64,000 nucleotides of DNA from Oceanicella sp. SM1341 (GTDB lineage Bacteria > Pseudomonadota > Alphaproteobacteria > Rhodobacterales > Rhodobacteraceae), in the NCBI RefSeq assembly GCF_003448965.1, contig NZ_QRGC01000024.1, positions 29,321-93,320 on the forward strand, in the 5' to 3' direction. Within the stretch, counting starts at the first letter, position 1. Each line of letters opens with the position of its first letter. The notes under the pieces were generated by a model. That model was not told where the DNA came from. It ran no database searches and saw nothing but the letters and a program-made list of their open reading frames with translations. Made by a program: the position numbers and the translations under genes. Shown here piece after piece: positions 49,226-60,408 of this stretch.

Positions 49226-49732
49226 TCAGTAGATGTAGCGAATCTGATCGCTCCAGTAGCGCTCGATCCGCTGCATGGCGAGGTTCATCTCGGTGACGGT
49301 GGAACCGTCCAGCCGGCCTTCGCGGTAGAGCCCGTCGGCGTGGCGGGCGAAGAGGTCGGAGACCACCTTGCGGATGCGCGCCCCGCGCTCGGTGAGCTTC
49401 ACGCGCACCGCCCTGCGGTCCATGTCGCAGCGCTGGTGGTGCATGTAGCCCGCCTCCACCAGCTTCTTGAGATTGTAGGAGACGTTGGAGCCCTGGTAGT
49501 AGCCGCGGCTCTTGAGCTCGCCCGCCGTCACCTCGTTGTCGCTCATGTTGAACAGCAGGAGCGCCTGCACCGCGTTGATGTCGAGCACGCCGAGGCGCTC
49601 GAACTCGTCCTTGATCACGTCGAGAAGCAGCCGGTGCAGGCGTTCGACCAGCGACAGCATGTCGATGTAACCTTCGAGCGACACCTTTTCAGGCGTCGCG
49701 TCAGAGCCCTTGATAGACGACAGGAACGACAT
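49226..49732 (-). CDS. MarR-family regulator, LdtR-like
   Basis: This is a 168-residue winged-helix protein. SVERLHRLLLDVIKDEFERL-like dimer helices are followed by the recognition segment GELKSRGYYQGSNVSYNLKKLVEAG and the wing RCDMDRRAVRVKLTERG. The GYYQGSNVSYNLKK stretch is typical of the LdtR type known from alphaproteobacteria, where it controls an L,D-transpeptidase and osmotic tolerance. Transfer of that role here is inference. It is next to sdhE in the same direction. Confidence 0.85.
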   Translation of the reverse strand: MSFLSSIKGSDATPEKVSLEGYIDMLSLVERLHRLLLDVIKDEFERLGVLDINAVQALLLFNMSDNEVTAGELKSRGYYQGSNVSYNLKKLVEAGYMHHQRCDMDRRAVRVKLTERGARIRKVVSDLFARHADGLYREGRLDGSTVTEMNLAMQRIERYWSDQIRYIY

Positions 49733-49815
49733 TCCGCTTCTCCCCGCTTGATGTTGACGGGGAGGAGACTGAGCCAGATCCCGAAATTTTCGGTTAATGA
49801 CGGAACAAAATGTTC

Positions 49816-50068
49816 CTATTTTGGTCCCATGCCTTCGCGGATCTCCGCGACGATGCCGGCATGCGCCTCGGGCACCGGCGCGCGGCCGGTGACCCAGAGG
49901 AACAGGTCCTGGTCGTTTTCCTCGAGCAGCAGCTCGTAGCGGGCGATGCGCTCGGGGCTCAGGGCGGCGAGGCGCGTGTCGGCGAAGCCGCCGAGGATGA
50001 TGTCCATCTCCTTCATGCCGCGCCGCCAGCTGCGGATGCGCAGCCGTTTGAGGGTGATCTCGGGTGCT

Positions 50069-50082
<14 letters not shown>
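49816..50082 (-). CDS. sdhE: succinate dehydrogenase FAD assembly factor
   Basis: This is an 88-residue SdhE from ATG 50082. It helps attach FAD to SdhA. The invariant motif RRGMKEMDIILGGFAD (RGxxE) is at residues about 15-30, and the EENDQDLFLWVTG segment follows. Its start lies inside the 3' end of the ROK kinase gene (14-bp overlap), so the two are translationally linked although functionally unrelated. Confidence 0.93.
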
Positions 50083-52817
<2,735 letters not shown>

Positions 52818-52824
52818 TCTTCCC

Positions 52825-52853
52825 GGAGGCGGGCCCCGCGCGGGCCCGCCTCC
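52825..52853 (+). terminator. terminator after the aminotransferase gene
   Basis: A perfect 12-bp stem (GGAGGCGGGCCC at 52825-52836 and complement at 52842-52853) surrounds the loop CGCGC. It is followed by a C-run rather than U. Confidence 0.7.
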
Positions 52854-52908
52854 CCCCCTGCAAATACCGCTTGCGCCCGGCCCCCGGCACTGTATGTTGC
52901 GCGTCAAG

Positions 52909-52984
52909 GCGGGTGTAGCTCAGTTGGTAGAGCATCAGCTTCCCAAGCTGAGGGTCGCCGGTTCGAACCCGGTCGCCCGCTCCA
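52909..52984 (+). tRNA. tRNA-Gly(CCC)
   Basis: This is a 76-nt cloverleaf: acceptor GCGGGTG/CGCCCGC, D-arm with GTAGCTCAGTTGG, anticodon loop TTCCCAA, T-arm GTTCGAACC, and encoded CCA. The anticodon CCC reads GGG glycine codons. Lower-GC sequence with paired repeats begins directly after the CCA. Confidence 0.93.
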
Positions 52985-53316
52985 AATATCCATTTATTTC
53001 AAGGCGTTGCAGGACGGTCAATTTTGACCGAACAGAACGCAAGTGGAACGGATAGGCACCGAAACGCAACGGATTGCGTGAAGCCACCCACAATCCACCC
53101 ACAGTGATCTGCTCGGCGTTCGCGATTCGTGTAGCAGCGGCGCCTTCATCGCGAGTGTTCGGTCACACCGGGCATGGAGCGCTTCACGTAATCCGGGTGG
53201 GCACCTGCATCTTCAGGGAGCGCGGACGCTTCGGATCTCCCCTTGAACGCTCTGACGAGTTCATCGGGGTGCCGGTGGCCTGCCCGCTCCCCCTGGACGT
53301 GAACGGTGATATCGAA
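52985..53316. other. tRNA-adjacent lower-GC region, possible old attachment site
   Basis: No convincing gene is seen in these 332 bp. A dyad CGGTCAA-TT-TTGACCG lies at 53015-53030 and a direct repeat CCACCCACA at 53084-53092 and 53095-53103. The AT-richer composition directly behind a tRNA 3' end and short direct repeats resemble the attachment region of an integrative element, but no integrase is present. Confidence 0.4.
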
Positions 53317-53556
53317 ATGCACAAGTCTTTCGTCGACGATCCTAACCCGTTTGACGTGCAGTCGATCCGCGACTGGATTGCCTATGTTGAGACGCTTGAG
53401 CTCGACGCGGACGAACGGGCAGACCTCTTGGCGCACGGGAACCGGATGCTGGAAGCCGCACTGCTGGATCCAGACGCTCTCCGCGCGCGGATTGCCGCCC
53501 GCCCAAAGCTTCGGATGTTCCGTGACGGACGCCCGGCGCCAGACGTCGAGAGCTGA
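53317..53556 (+). CDS. small hypothetical protein
   Basis: This is a 79-residue acidic product from ATG 53317 (GTG at 53299 is possible). It contains IRDWIAYVETLELDADERADLLAHG and a C-terminal KLRMFRDG stretch, helical by composition. There is no signal peptide or known motif. The ribosome site is weak. It lies between the tRNA-Gly region and the cobalamin riboswitch, in less GC-rich DNA, and may be a leftover of an inserted element. Confidence 0.5.
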   Translation: MHKSFVDDPNPFDVQSIRDWIAYVETLELDADERADLLAHGNRMLEAALLDPDALRARIAARPKLRMFRDGRPAPDVES

Positions 53557-53739
53557 AGTCGAGAGCTACTGAGAAGCTTCAGGAGCGCAGTTTGCCCAGG
53601 AAGCACGAACGCGTCCAGGCGGTCGCCTCCTCATGCGTGTTCGGCGGAGTAACTGTCATGGGGGCTTTCGCGCTGAGCCAGAAAATGATGCGCGCCTTCG
53701 TCGCATTGTCGCCCGCGCCTCCGACACTTACGAGCCCGG

Positions 53740-53910
53740 ACAGACGGTTCCCTTCGGGGATCAAAAGGGAACGCGGTGCGGGGTGCAGCCCCAATGCCGC
53801 GGCTGCCCCCGCAACTGTAAGCGGCGAGCGCTTCGTCATCGCGCCACTGGGACCTCCCGGGAAGGCGACGGCGCGCAGAGACCCGTGAGCCAGGAGACCT
53901 GCCGTCTGTC
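53740..53910 (+). promoter_or_regulatory. cobalamin riboswitch
   Basis: The conserved elements appear in order: GGTTCCC stem start at 53746, AACGCGGTGCGGG, the GCCGCGGCTGCCCCCGCAAC core with CTGTAAGCGGCGAG, a CCACTGGGACC arm, GGGAAGGCG, and the B12 box AGCCAGGAGACCTGCC near 53888-53903. It lies 130 bp before btuB, so cobalamin binding should shut down the transport operon. Confidence 0.93.
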
Positions 53911-54039
53911 GTGGTCATGCGCGTGCGCGTCGGACGGGGTGAGCCGATGGATGCCAATCCGGACAGGATGCCGAGAGGCGCCTGCCGGGAGGGTCTCGTT
54001 CGCGGTGACGTGCCACCTGGCGTCCCGTTCGAGGAACCC

Positions 54040-55980
54040 ATGCTCCATATCCGTCCCAGGCCTCAGGGCCGTTGTCTGCCCCTGCCCGCTCTCCTGCCTC
54101 TCGCAGCGCTCGTCGCGCTTCCCGCCGCCGCGCAGGACGAGGCCGGCAGCGAGGCCGATCCCATCACGCTGGATCCGATCGTGCTCACCGCCAACCGCGT
54201 GCCCACACCCGAACGCGAAGTCGGCAGCGCCGTCACGATCATCGGGGCGGAGGAACTGGAGGAGCGGCAGGTGCGCGTGGTCTCCGACGTGCTGCGTAGC
54301 GTGCCCGGTGTTTCGGTGAACCGCACCGGCACGATCGGCGGCCTCACCCAGGTGCGCCTGCGCGGCTCCGAGGGCAACCAGACCCTCGTCATCATCGACG
54401 GCATCGAGGTGAACGACCCGGCCAGCGGCAGCGAGTTCGACTTCGCCCATCTCCTGGCGCAGGACATCGCCCGCATCGAGGTCCTGCGCGGGCCGCAGAG
54501 CGCGCTCTACGGTTCCGACGCGGTGGGGGGCGTGATCAACATCATCACCCGCAAGGGAGAAGGCGCCCCCTCCGTCTCGGGCGAAATCGAAGGGGGCACG
54601 AGGGCCAGCTTCTCCGGTCACGCCACCCTGAGCGGCGCAACGGAAGGGTTCGACTACCTCGCCAGCATCGGAACCCTGCGCACCGAAGGCTTCTCGAGCG
54701 CCGCAGAATGGCTGGGCAACCCGGAGCGCGACGGCTATCGCAACACCACCAGCTTTGCCAAGCTTGGCTTCGACCCGCTGTCGAACCTTCGCATAGACCT
54801 GGTGGGCCGATGGACGGACTTTCGCGCCGAGAGCGACGATTTCATCGGCGGGATCGGCGCCACCGACGCGCCCTCCGCCTCAGATGGCCGACAGCTCTTT
54901 GGCAGGGCCCAGGCGCGGCTCGATCTGTTCGAGGGCCGCTGGCAGAACACCTTCGGCGTGAGCCGCACCCAGCATCAGCTCAACTATCTTGCCGACGGCG
55001 CCGTCACCAGTCGCTACGAGGGCAACAAGACCAAGCTCGACTGGCAAAGCACCCTCGCGCTGCGGGCCACGGCTCTGCCCGAGGTCTCGCACCGCATCAC
55101 CTTCGCCCTGGAATACGAGGAGGACGAGGCGACCAGCGAGAGCGCCTGGTCAAGCTTCGACCGCTCCATCGGCCAGACCGGCATGGTGGGCGAGTATCAG
55201 CTCGGCCTCTGGGACGATCTGTTCCTCACCGCAAGCGTGCGGCAGGACATGAACGACCTCTTCGGCGACGCCACCACCTGGCGCACCACGGCGGCCTACA
55301 CCTTCGACGCCACCGGCACAAAGCTGCGCGCCTCCTACGGCACGGGCGTGAAGAACCCCACGCTCTTTGAGCTCTACGGCTACACCGACACCTACCAGGG
55401 TAATCCCGATCTCGATCCGGAAACCGCTCGCGGCTGGGACATGGGCATCGACCAGGCCTTCTGGCAGGACCGCGGCACCCTGAGCGTGACCTATTTCAAC
55501 CAGCGCATCACCGATCTCATCCAGGGCACCGGCGAGACCTCGGTGAACGTCGCGGGCACCTCGGCCATCGAGGGCGTGGAACTGGGCCTTGCGCTGGAGC
55601 CAGTGGACGCGCTCACCTTCCGCGCCTCCTACACCTGGATGAACGGCGAGGACGCCACCGGTGCCGAACTGGTGCGCCGGCCCCGCCATTCAGCCAGCCT
55701 CGATGTGAACTACCGCTTCCTCTCCGGAAAGGCGAACGTGAACCTGGGCCTCGTGTGGAACGGCGCCCAGAAGGACTGGGCGTATGACGCGGCCTACACC
55801 CGCAGCGTGGTGAGCCTGGACAGCTACACGCTGGTGAACCTCGCCGCCGCCTACAAGGTGAGCGAAGCCGCCGAGCTGTTCGCACGGGTCGAGAACCTCT
55901 TCGATACCGAATACGAGGAGGTCTACACCTACGGCGGCGCCGGGCGCACCGCCTATGCAGGGCTGAGGGTGGCCTTCTGA
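54040..55980 (+). CDS. btuB: TonB-dependent cobalamin receptor
   Basis: This is a 646-residue outer-membrane receptor from ATG 54040 (GAGG just before). A signal peptide ends in ALPAAAQ near residue 32. The TonB box lies near DPIVLTANR, the plug domain includes VRLRGSEGNQTLVIIDGIEVND and RIEVLRGPQSALYGSDAVGG, and a barrel ends in GLRVAF. The cobalamin riboswitch upstream and btuFCD downstream support vitamin B12 uptake. Confidence 0.92.
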   Translation: MLHIRPRPQGRCLPLPALLPLAALVALPAAAQDEAGSEADPITLDPIVLTANRVPTPEREVGSAVTIIGAEELEERQVRVVSDVLRSVPGVSVNRTGTIGGLTQVRLRGSEGNQTLVIIDGIEVNDPASGSEFDFAHLLAQDIARIEVLRGPQSALYGSDAVGGVINIITRKGEGAPSVSGEIEGGTRASFSGHATLSGATEGFDYLASIGTLRTEGFSSAAEWLGNPERDGYRNTTSFAKLGFDPLSNLRIDLVGRWTDFRAESDDFIGGIGATDAPSASDGRQLFGRAQARLDLFEGRWQNTFGVSRTQHQLNYLADGAVTSRYEGNKTKLDWQSTLALRATALPEVSHRITFALEYEEDEATSESAWSSFDRSIGQTGMVGEYQLGLWDDLFLTASVRQDMNDLFGDATTWRTTAAYTFDATGTKLRASYGTGVKNPTLFELYGYTDTYQGNPDLDPETARGWDMGIDQAFWQDRGTLSVTYFNQRITDLIQGTGETSVNVAGTSAIEGVELGLALEPVDALTFRASYTWMNGEDATGAELVRRPRHSASLDVNYRFLSGKANVNLGLVWNGAQKDWAYDAAYTRSVVSLDSYTLVNLAAAYKVSEAAELFARVENLFDTEYEEVYTYGGAGRTAYAGLRVAF

Positions 55981-56837
55981 TGCTCCGGGGAGCCGGAGCA
56001 GCCGCTGGCCTCGCGCTGTTGCTGGCGCAGGCAGCACCGGCCACGGCCGGGCCTGCCCCCGCCGCGCCCGAACGCGTGGTGTCGATGAACCTGTGCACCG
56101 ATGCGCTGGCGATCGCGCTGCTGCCGGAGGAGCGACTTGCCTCCGTCACCTGGATGGCACAGGACCCGGCAAGCTCACCCGTCGCCGACCAGGCGGCCCG
56201 GTTTCCGGCGAATCACGGGCTGGCCGAGGAGGTGATCCGCTTCGACCCGGACCTGGTGCTTGCCGGCCGGTACACGACGCGAGCGGCCACACGTTTCCTG
56301 CGCAGCGCCGGGCGCGATGTCTACGTGGCCGGCGTGCCCTCCACCCTGGCGGAGATGCGCGACGAGATCATCCGCCTTGCCGCGGCACTCGGCCAGTCCG
56401 CGGAGGGCCGCGCCATGCTGCGCGTGATCGAGGCGCGGCTCGATGCCCTGCCACCGCGCCCCGCGCATCCACCCACCGTGCTGGTGCTCAGCCCCAACGG
56501 CTTCACGGTCGGCCCGGGCTCGCTGGTCGACGAGATCATCACCCGTGCGGGGTTCGAGAACCTTGCCGGCCGGCTCGGCCTCGAGGCCTACGACACAATT
56601 CCGCTCGAGACGGCCATTCTCGCCGGCGCGGACGTGCTCATCATCGACGCGCCGGAAGGGCGGCCGCCCGCGCTCGCGACCCGGGCGCTGCATCACCCCG
56701 CCCTGCGCCGGCTGGGGCGGAAGATCGAGATCATCCCCCTGCCCTCGCGGCTGTGGACCTGCGCCGGCCCCGGCGTTGCGGAGGCCGCGGAACGGCTGTC
56801 GCGCGCCGCCGCGCGCATCGCGGCGGCCGCGCCATGA
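55980..56837 (+). CDS. btuF: cobalamin ABC transporter substrate-binding protein
   Basis: This is a 285-residue type III periplasmic binding protein. The ATG overlaps the btuB stop by one base. A signal peptide ends near AAPATAGPA. Signature segments are ERVVSMNLCTDALAIALLP, FDPDLVLAGRYTTRAAT and LSPNGFTVGPGSLVDEII. It carries vitamin B12 to BtuCD. Its stop overlaps btuC. Confidence 0.87.
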   Translation: MLRGAGAAAGLALLLAQAAPATAGPAPAAPERVVSMNLCTDALAIALLPEERLASVTWMAQDPASSPVADQAARFPANHGLAEEVIRFDPDLVLAGRYTTRAATRFLRSAGRDVYVAGVPSTLAEMRDEIIRLAAALGQSAEGRAMLRVIEARLDALPPRPAHPPTVLVLSPNGFTVGPGSLVDEIITRAGFENLAGRLGLEAYDTIPLETAILAGADVLIIDAPEGRPPALATRALHHPALRRLGRKIEIIPLPSRLWTCAGPGVAEAAERLSRAAARIAAAAP

Positions 56838-57832
56838 GCAGCGTGCCCGGCTCCCAGGCGCTGACTGCGGCCCTGCTGCTGGCAGCGCTCCTGCTCACCG
56901 GCGTCTCCGCGGCGACCGGCTATGCGCCGCTCGACATCCCCTCGGCCCTGGCGGACTGGTGGTCCGGGCGCGAGAGCGTTCCCCGGCTGGTCTTTGCGGA
57001 GCTGCGCCTGCCCCGGGCGATTATCGGGCTACTCGTGGGGTTCAGCCTCGGGATCAGCGGCGCTGCCCTGCAGGGCCTGCTGCGCAATCCGCTGGCCGAC
57101 CCGGGGGTGATCGGTGTCTCCGCCGCGGCCGCCTTCGGTGCCGTGGCGGCCTTCTACTCCGGCCTCGCACTGCTGGTGCCGTTGGCACTGCCGCTCGGCG
57201 GCATCGCCGGGGCGGTGCTGGCCACACTGGCCATCGCCGCCATCGCCGGGCGCGGCGCGGGCACGTTGCAGATCATCCTCGCGGGCGTGGCGATCTCCAG
57301 CCTGTGCGGAGCGCTCACGGCGCTCGCGCTCAACCTCTCGCCGAATCCCTACGCGGCGCTGGAAATCGTGTTCTGGCTGATGGGCTCGCTGCAGGACAGG
57401 AGCTTCGAGCACGTGCTGCTCGCCGCCCCGCTGATGGCGGCGGGCTGGCTGCTGCTCGCGACCACCGCCCCGGCGCTCGACGCGCTGAGCCTGGGCGAGG
57501 ACACGGCCGGCAGCCTCGGCTTCAGCCTGGTGGGGTTGCGGCTGCGCGTGGTGCTGGGCACGGCGCTCTCGGTGGGCAGTGCCGTGGCGGTCTCCGGGGC
57601 GATCGGCTTTGTCGGGCTGGTGGTGCCGCACCTGCTGCGTCCGGCCGTGGGGCACCGACCCGGGGCACTGCTGCTGGCAAGCGCCCTGGGCGGCGCGGTG
57701 CTCACCCTCGCCGCCGACATCGCCGTGCGGCTGCTGCCGGTCCAGCCGGAACTGAAGCTGGGCGTGGTGACCGCCCTCGTCGGGGCGCCGTTCCTGTTCT
57801 GGCTGCTGCGGCGGCTGAGGGGCCCGGCATGA
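56834..57832 (+). CDS. btuC: cobalamin ABC transporter permease
   Basis: This is a 332-residue FecCD-type permease with about ten membrane helices, from ATG 56834 with a 4-bp overlap to btuF. The motifs RLPRAIIGLLVGFSLGISGAALQGLLRNPLADPGVIGVS (in part) and GAIGFVGLVVPHLLRP are typical. It forms the channel of the B12 importer. Confidence 0.93.
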   Translation: MSSVPGSQALTAALLLAALLLTGVSAATGYAPLDIPSALADWWSGRESVPRLVFAELRLPRAIIGLLVGFSLGISGAALQGLLRNPLADPGVIGVSAAAAFGAVAAFYSGLALLVPLALPLGGIAGAVLATLAIAAIAGRGAGTLQIILAGVAISSLCGALTALALNLSPNPYAALEIVFWLMGSLQDRSFEHVLLAAPLMAAGWLLLATTAPALDALSLGEDTAGSLGFSLVGLRLRVVLGTALSVGSAVAVSGAIGFVGLVVPHLLRPAVGHRPGALLLASALGGAVLTLAADIAVRLLPVQPELKLGVVTALVGAPFLFWLLRRLRGPA

Positions 57833-58641
57833 CGCATCTGGTCGGAAAAGGTCTTGCCGCCCGGCACGGATCCGGGAGGCGGAGTGGCACCCTTGTGCTC
57901 GACGGGGTGGATTTCCACCTCCGCCCCGGTGAAATCGTCGGCATCATCGGGCCGAACGGCGCCGGCAAATCCACCCTGCTGCGGCTGCTTGCCGGGCTGC
58001 AGGAGCCGGAGGCCGGCCGGGTGACCCTGGACGGCCACACCCCTTCGCCCCGGCAGCGCGCCCGCACGGTTGCCTACCTCGAACAGGGTGCGGCGGTGCA
58101 CTGGCCGCTCAGCGTGCGCGAGACCGTCGCCCTCGGCCGGCTCCCGCATCGCGGCCGCCTCGGCCCGGCGGATCCGGCGGCAGACACCCGCGCCGTTGAC
58201 GCCGCCCTGCAGGCGACCGGGGTATCCGCCCTCGCGCAACGGCGTGCCGACACGCTTTCGGGCGGTGAACGCATGAGAGTGTTGCTGGCGCGCGCCCTGG
58301 CGGTAGAGGCGCCGCTGCTGCTCGCAGACGAGCCAGTGGCAGCGCTGGACCCGCATCACCAGCTTCACATTCTCGAGTTGCTGCGTGCCCGCGCCCGGGC
58401 CGGCGGCGCCGTGGCGCTGATCCTGCACGACCTTGCGCTTGCCGCACGTTTCTGCGACCGCCTCATGCTGCTGGTCGGCGGGCGGGTGTTGGCCGACGGT
58501 CCGCCCGCCGAGGTGCTCGGCGACATCCGGCTGGCACAGGCCTTCTCCATCACCGTGCTGCGCGGCACCGAAGGCGGAGCCCCCTGGCTCCTGCCCTGGA
58601 CGCGCCTGCCCCTCCCCCGCCCCGAGGAGGACATGACATGA
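57829..58641 (+). CDS. btuD: cobalamin ABC transporter ATPase
   Basis: This is a 270-residue ATPase from ATG 57829, overlapping btuC by 4 bp. Walker A is GPNGAGKSTLLRLL, the signature LSGGERMRVLLARAL, and Walker B LLLADEPVAALDP. It drives the BtuC channel. Its stop overlaps the start of a further gene that is now truncated. Confidence 0.93.
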   Translation: MTHLVGKGLAARHGSGRRSGTLVLDGVDFHLRPGEIVGIIGPNGAGKSTLLRLLAGLQEPEAGRVTLDGHTPSPRQRARTVAYLEQGAAVHWPLSVRETVALGRLPHRGRLGPADPAADTRAVDAALQATGVSALAQRRADTLSGGERMRVLLARALAVEAPLLLADEPVAALDPHHQLHILELLRARARAGGAVALILHDLALAARFCDRLMLLVGGRVLADGPPAEVLGDIRLAQAFSITVLRGTEGGAPWLLPWTRLPLPRPEEDMT

Positions 58642-58811
58642 CCGCATCACTGCTGCACCGCCTCCTGTCCGACGCCGGAACCGCCTGGGCACTGGGGTCC
58701 TTCGGCGCCCTGGGCGAGTTCCTCCGCGACCCGGAGGAGCCGCACAAGATCTGGTCCGATGCCGACGGCGACGCCGTGCGGACAGCCCGTGGCGCATTGC
58801 GGCTGCTCGCT
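58638..58811 (+). pseudogene. truncated fifth gene of the btu operon
   Basis: About 58 native residues remain, beginning TASLLHRLLSDAGTAWALG and reading through EFLRDPEEPH to VRTARGALRLLATI. The ATG overlaps the btuD stop by 4 bp. The reading then runs into a palindrome and IS3-type sequence, so the rest of the gene is gone. The family appears to be an uncharacterised protein usual behind btuCD in Rhodobacteraceae (possibly DUF6925); the name is not certain. Loss should not stop B12 transport itself. Confidence 0.7.
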
Positions 58812-58836
58812 ACGATTGATCCACTGGATCAATCGT
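58812..58836. repeat. perfect 25-bp palindrome at the truncation point
   Basis: Two 11-base arms, ACGATTGATCC and its complement, surround ACT. It lies exactly where the btu-operon gene gives way to transposase-like sequence. Confidence 0.75.
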
Positions 58837-58860
58837 CTAACGCTCCAACTCTGAGGCAAA

Positions 58861-59270
58861 GCGCTCAACCAGGCCATCCACAAGTTCGGCCCGCCTGAGA
58901 TCATGAATACGGACCAGGGATCCCAGTTCACGTCCTTCGCCTGGACGGACAGGCTCCGCCGATCCGACGTGCGAATTTCGATGGACGGGAAAGGCCGGTT
59001 CCTCGACAACATTTCATCGAGAGGCTGTGGCGCACCCTGAAGTACGAGTGTGTCCACCTGCATGCCTGGGAGACCGGTTCGGAAACAAAAGCGGCTATCT
59101 GGAAATGGATGACCTTCTTCAACCACCAGCGCCCGCACTCAGCACTCGGCGGCAAGCCACCGGCGCTGGTTTACCGGCAGAGAAATGATATCAACCAACT
59201 CGATCAGCAGGTGCAACGAGTAGCTCAAATTACGCCAGATCCTGTCCAACGATCGGGGAGTAGCTCATAA
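58861..59270 (+). pseudogene. IS3-family transposase remnant, frameshifted
   Basis: Two frames together encode the C-terminal half of an IS3-type DDE integrase: LNQAIHKFGPPEIMNTDQGSQFTSF (Asp near DQGSQFTS), then after a one-base deletion near 59010 FIERLWRTLKYECVHLH and NHQRPHSALGGKPPALVY, ending at TAA 59268-59270. The first part of the gene and one IS end are missing, so it cannot transpose. Confidence 0.85.
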
Positions 59271-59416
59271 TTGCGGGCGATCACGACCTTTTGGGGCTCG
59301 GTCGATGAAGGGCGGTTGATGGGCCATATGATGATGGCGTTCGGACATTAATGGTTCATTAAGTGCTATGGCCGACACTCACATAGATCGAGAAGCTGTG
59401 AACAGGTCTGACCGCT

Positions 59417-59635
59417 ATGAAAAATCTGCAAAGCCCAGAAGCCGAAGCGATACTCTGCAATATCGCTTCGGTTCTGACAAATGAAGCAGCGAAGCTCCGA
59501 GGCCTGAAGCTCTCGGAAGGCGGAACTTCCATCAGGTCCGAGACGGTTTCTCTGGACTGGACCCATGAAACCTATCGTGCGATCCTAACCGACCTTAGAC
59601 GCATGCTTAGAGAGAGATCTGAAAGCGCTTATTGA
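59417..59635 (+). CDS. small hypothetical protein in low-GC patch
   Basis: This is a 72-residue product, helical and charged (AEAILCNIASVLTNEAAKLRG, then RAILTDLRRMLRERS). There is no motif or signal peptide. It overlaps the end of the convergent SGNH gene by 7 bp. Codon use is visibly less GC-biased than in the surrounding genes, as in the rest of this patch. The function is unknown and the gene may not be real. Confidence 0.4.
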   Translation: MKNLQSPEAEAILCNIASVLTNEAAKLRGLKLSEGGTSIRSETVSLDWTHETYRAILTDLRRMLRERSESAY

Positions 59636-60408
59636 GATACAGCCGCGAGAGATGTATCCAAATTACTGCCCATAAGTGCAGACAGGAAAAGGTCCAGCTC
59701 TTTAACCAATAAGTGACCGTAGCCCTCGTTCATGTGGTAAAATTCGCGCTTGCTGGGATCTTCCTTATAGATGTTAGCTGAAAACTCGGTCTTGGTATGG
59801 AGCAGTCCGTCCATCGTCTCAGGAGGCTGCTCGATCAGAATGCCTCCCGCAGGCAGCGCTGCTCGAGCGGCCGCCCAGTGGAGTTCTCGGAGAAGCGATT
59901 GATCTGCCTCCACAATATCCCAAGCCTCATCCCGCTGCGTGATCTCAGAAAGCGGATACGGGTCGGGAATTACTACGATCGGCACCTGCGTAGCCCTGCG
60001 AATGCAAGCAGCGACCGTCATCGCCCCACACTGGCGGAGCAATCCTGCTTCAGCAGTGGCGAAGCATGAAAGTGATACGAGAGTTACCGATTTCTCCGTG
60101 TCCATCTTGGTCGTCCGCCATCTATTATAGAGTGGCAGGGACGCCCGGACGGAGGATCCGAGGCCGATGATCACAAGTGCAGAGAATTCGCTCATATCGA
60201 GCGAACCGGTTTCGTCAAAGCCGTGCAGGCTGCGATAGTTATCACCCGGCAATTGGATGAAGGAGCCGTTTGCCTGAAGACTATAGAGTCCAGTGCCAGC
60301 CGCTCCGGCGAAGTGAACGGCGTCTACGCCTTCCAGATTCGCACCTTGAGAAAACGCCTTCCGGATGGTCCAGAGATGAGAATCCCCCATAACGCAGATC
60401 TTGGTCAT
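59629..60408 (-). CDS. SGNH/GDSL-hydrolase-like protein
   Basis: This is a 259-residue protein coupled to the GSCFA gene by an ATGA overlap. The N-terminal CVMGDSHLWTIRKAF carries a GDSH block I with the Ser nucleophile at residue 10, and the C-terminal EFYHMNEGYGHLLVKEL carries a His (residue 225) in the block V position. An oxyanion Gly block is suggested by VIIGLGSSVRASL. It lacks a signal peptide. A cytosolic esterase or acyl/acetyl transfer role on a glycan is plausible but not shown. Confidence 0.7.
   Translation of the reverse strand: MTKICVMGDSHLWTIRKAFSQGANLEGVDAVHFAGAAGTGLYSLQANGSFIQLPGDNYRSLHGFDETGSLDMSEFSALVIIGLGSSVRASLPLYNRWRTTKMDTEKSVTLVSLSCFATAEAGLLRQCGAMTVAACIRRATQVPIVVIPDPYPLSEITQRDEAWDIVEADQSLLRELHWAAARAALPAGGILIEQPPETMDGLLHTKTEFSANIYKEDPSKREFYHMNEGYGHLLVKELDLFLSALMGSNLDTSLAAVSQ

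Noticed and set aside
46589..49939. A 1116-residue open frame on the plus strand
   Set aside because: It is antisense to ispG, the RodZ-like gene and the MarR gene, all well supported. Its translation is His/Val/Glu/Gly-rich shadow sequence with no domain, as expected in high-GC DNA.
53592..53888. Short plus-strand open frames over the riboswitch
   Set aside because: The sequence is explained by the conserved cobalamin riboswitch elements, and the frames have no ribosome site.
58815..58833. FNR-type box TTGAT...ATCAA in the palindrome
   Set aside because: The spacer is seven bases instead of four, and the site sits inside a broken gene at an IS border rather than in a promoter.
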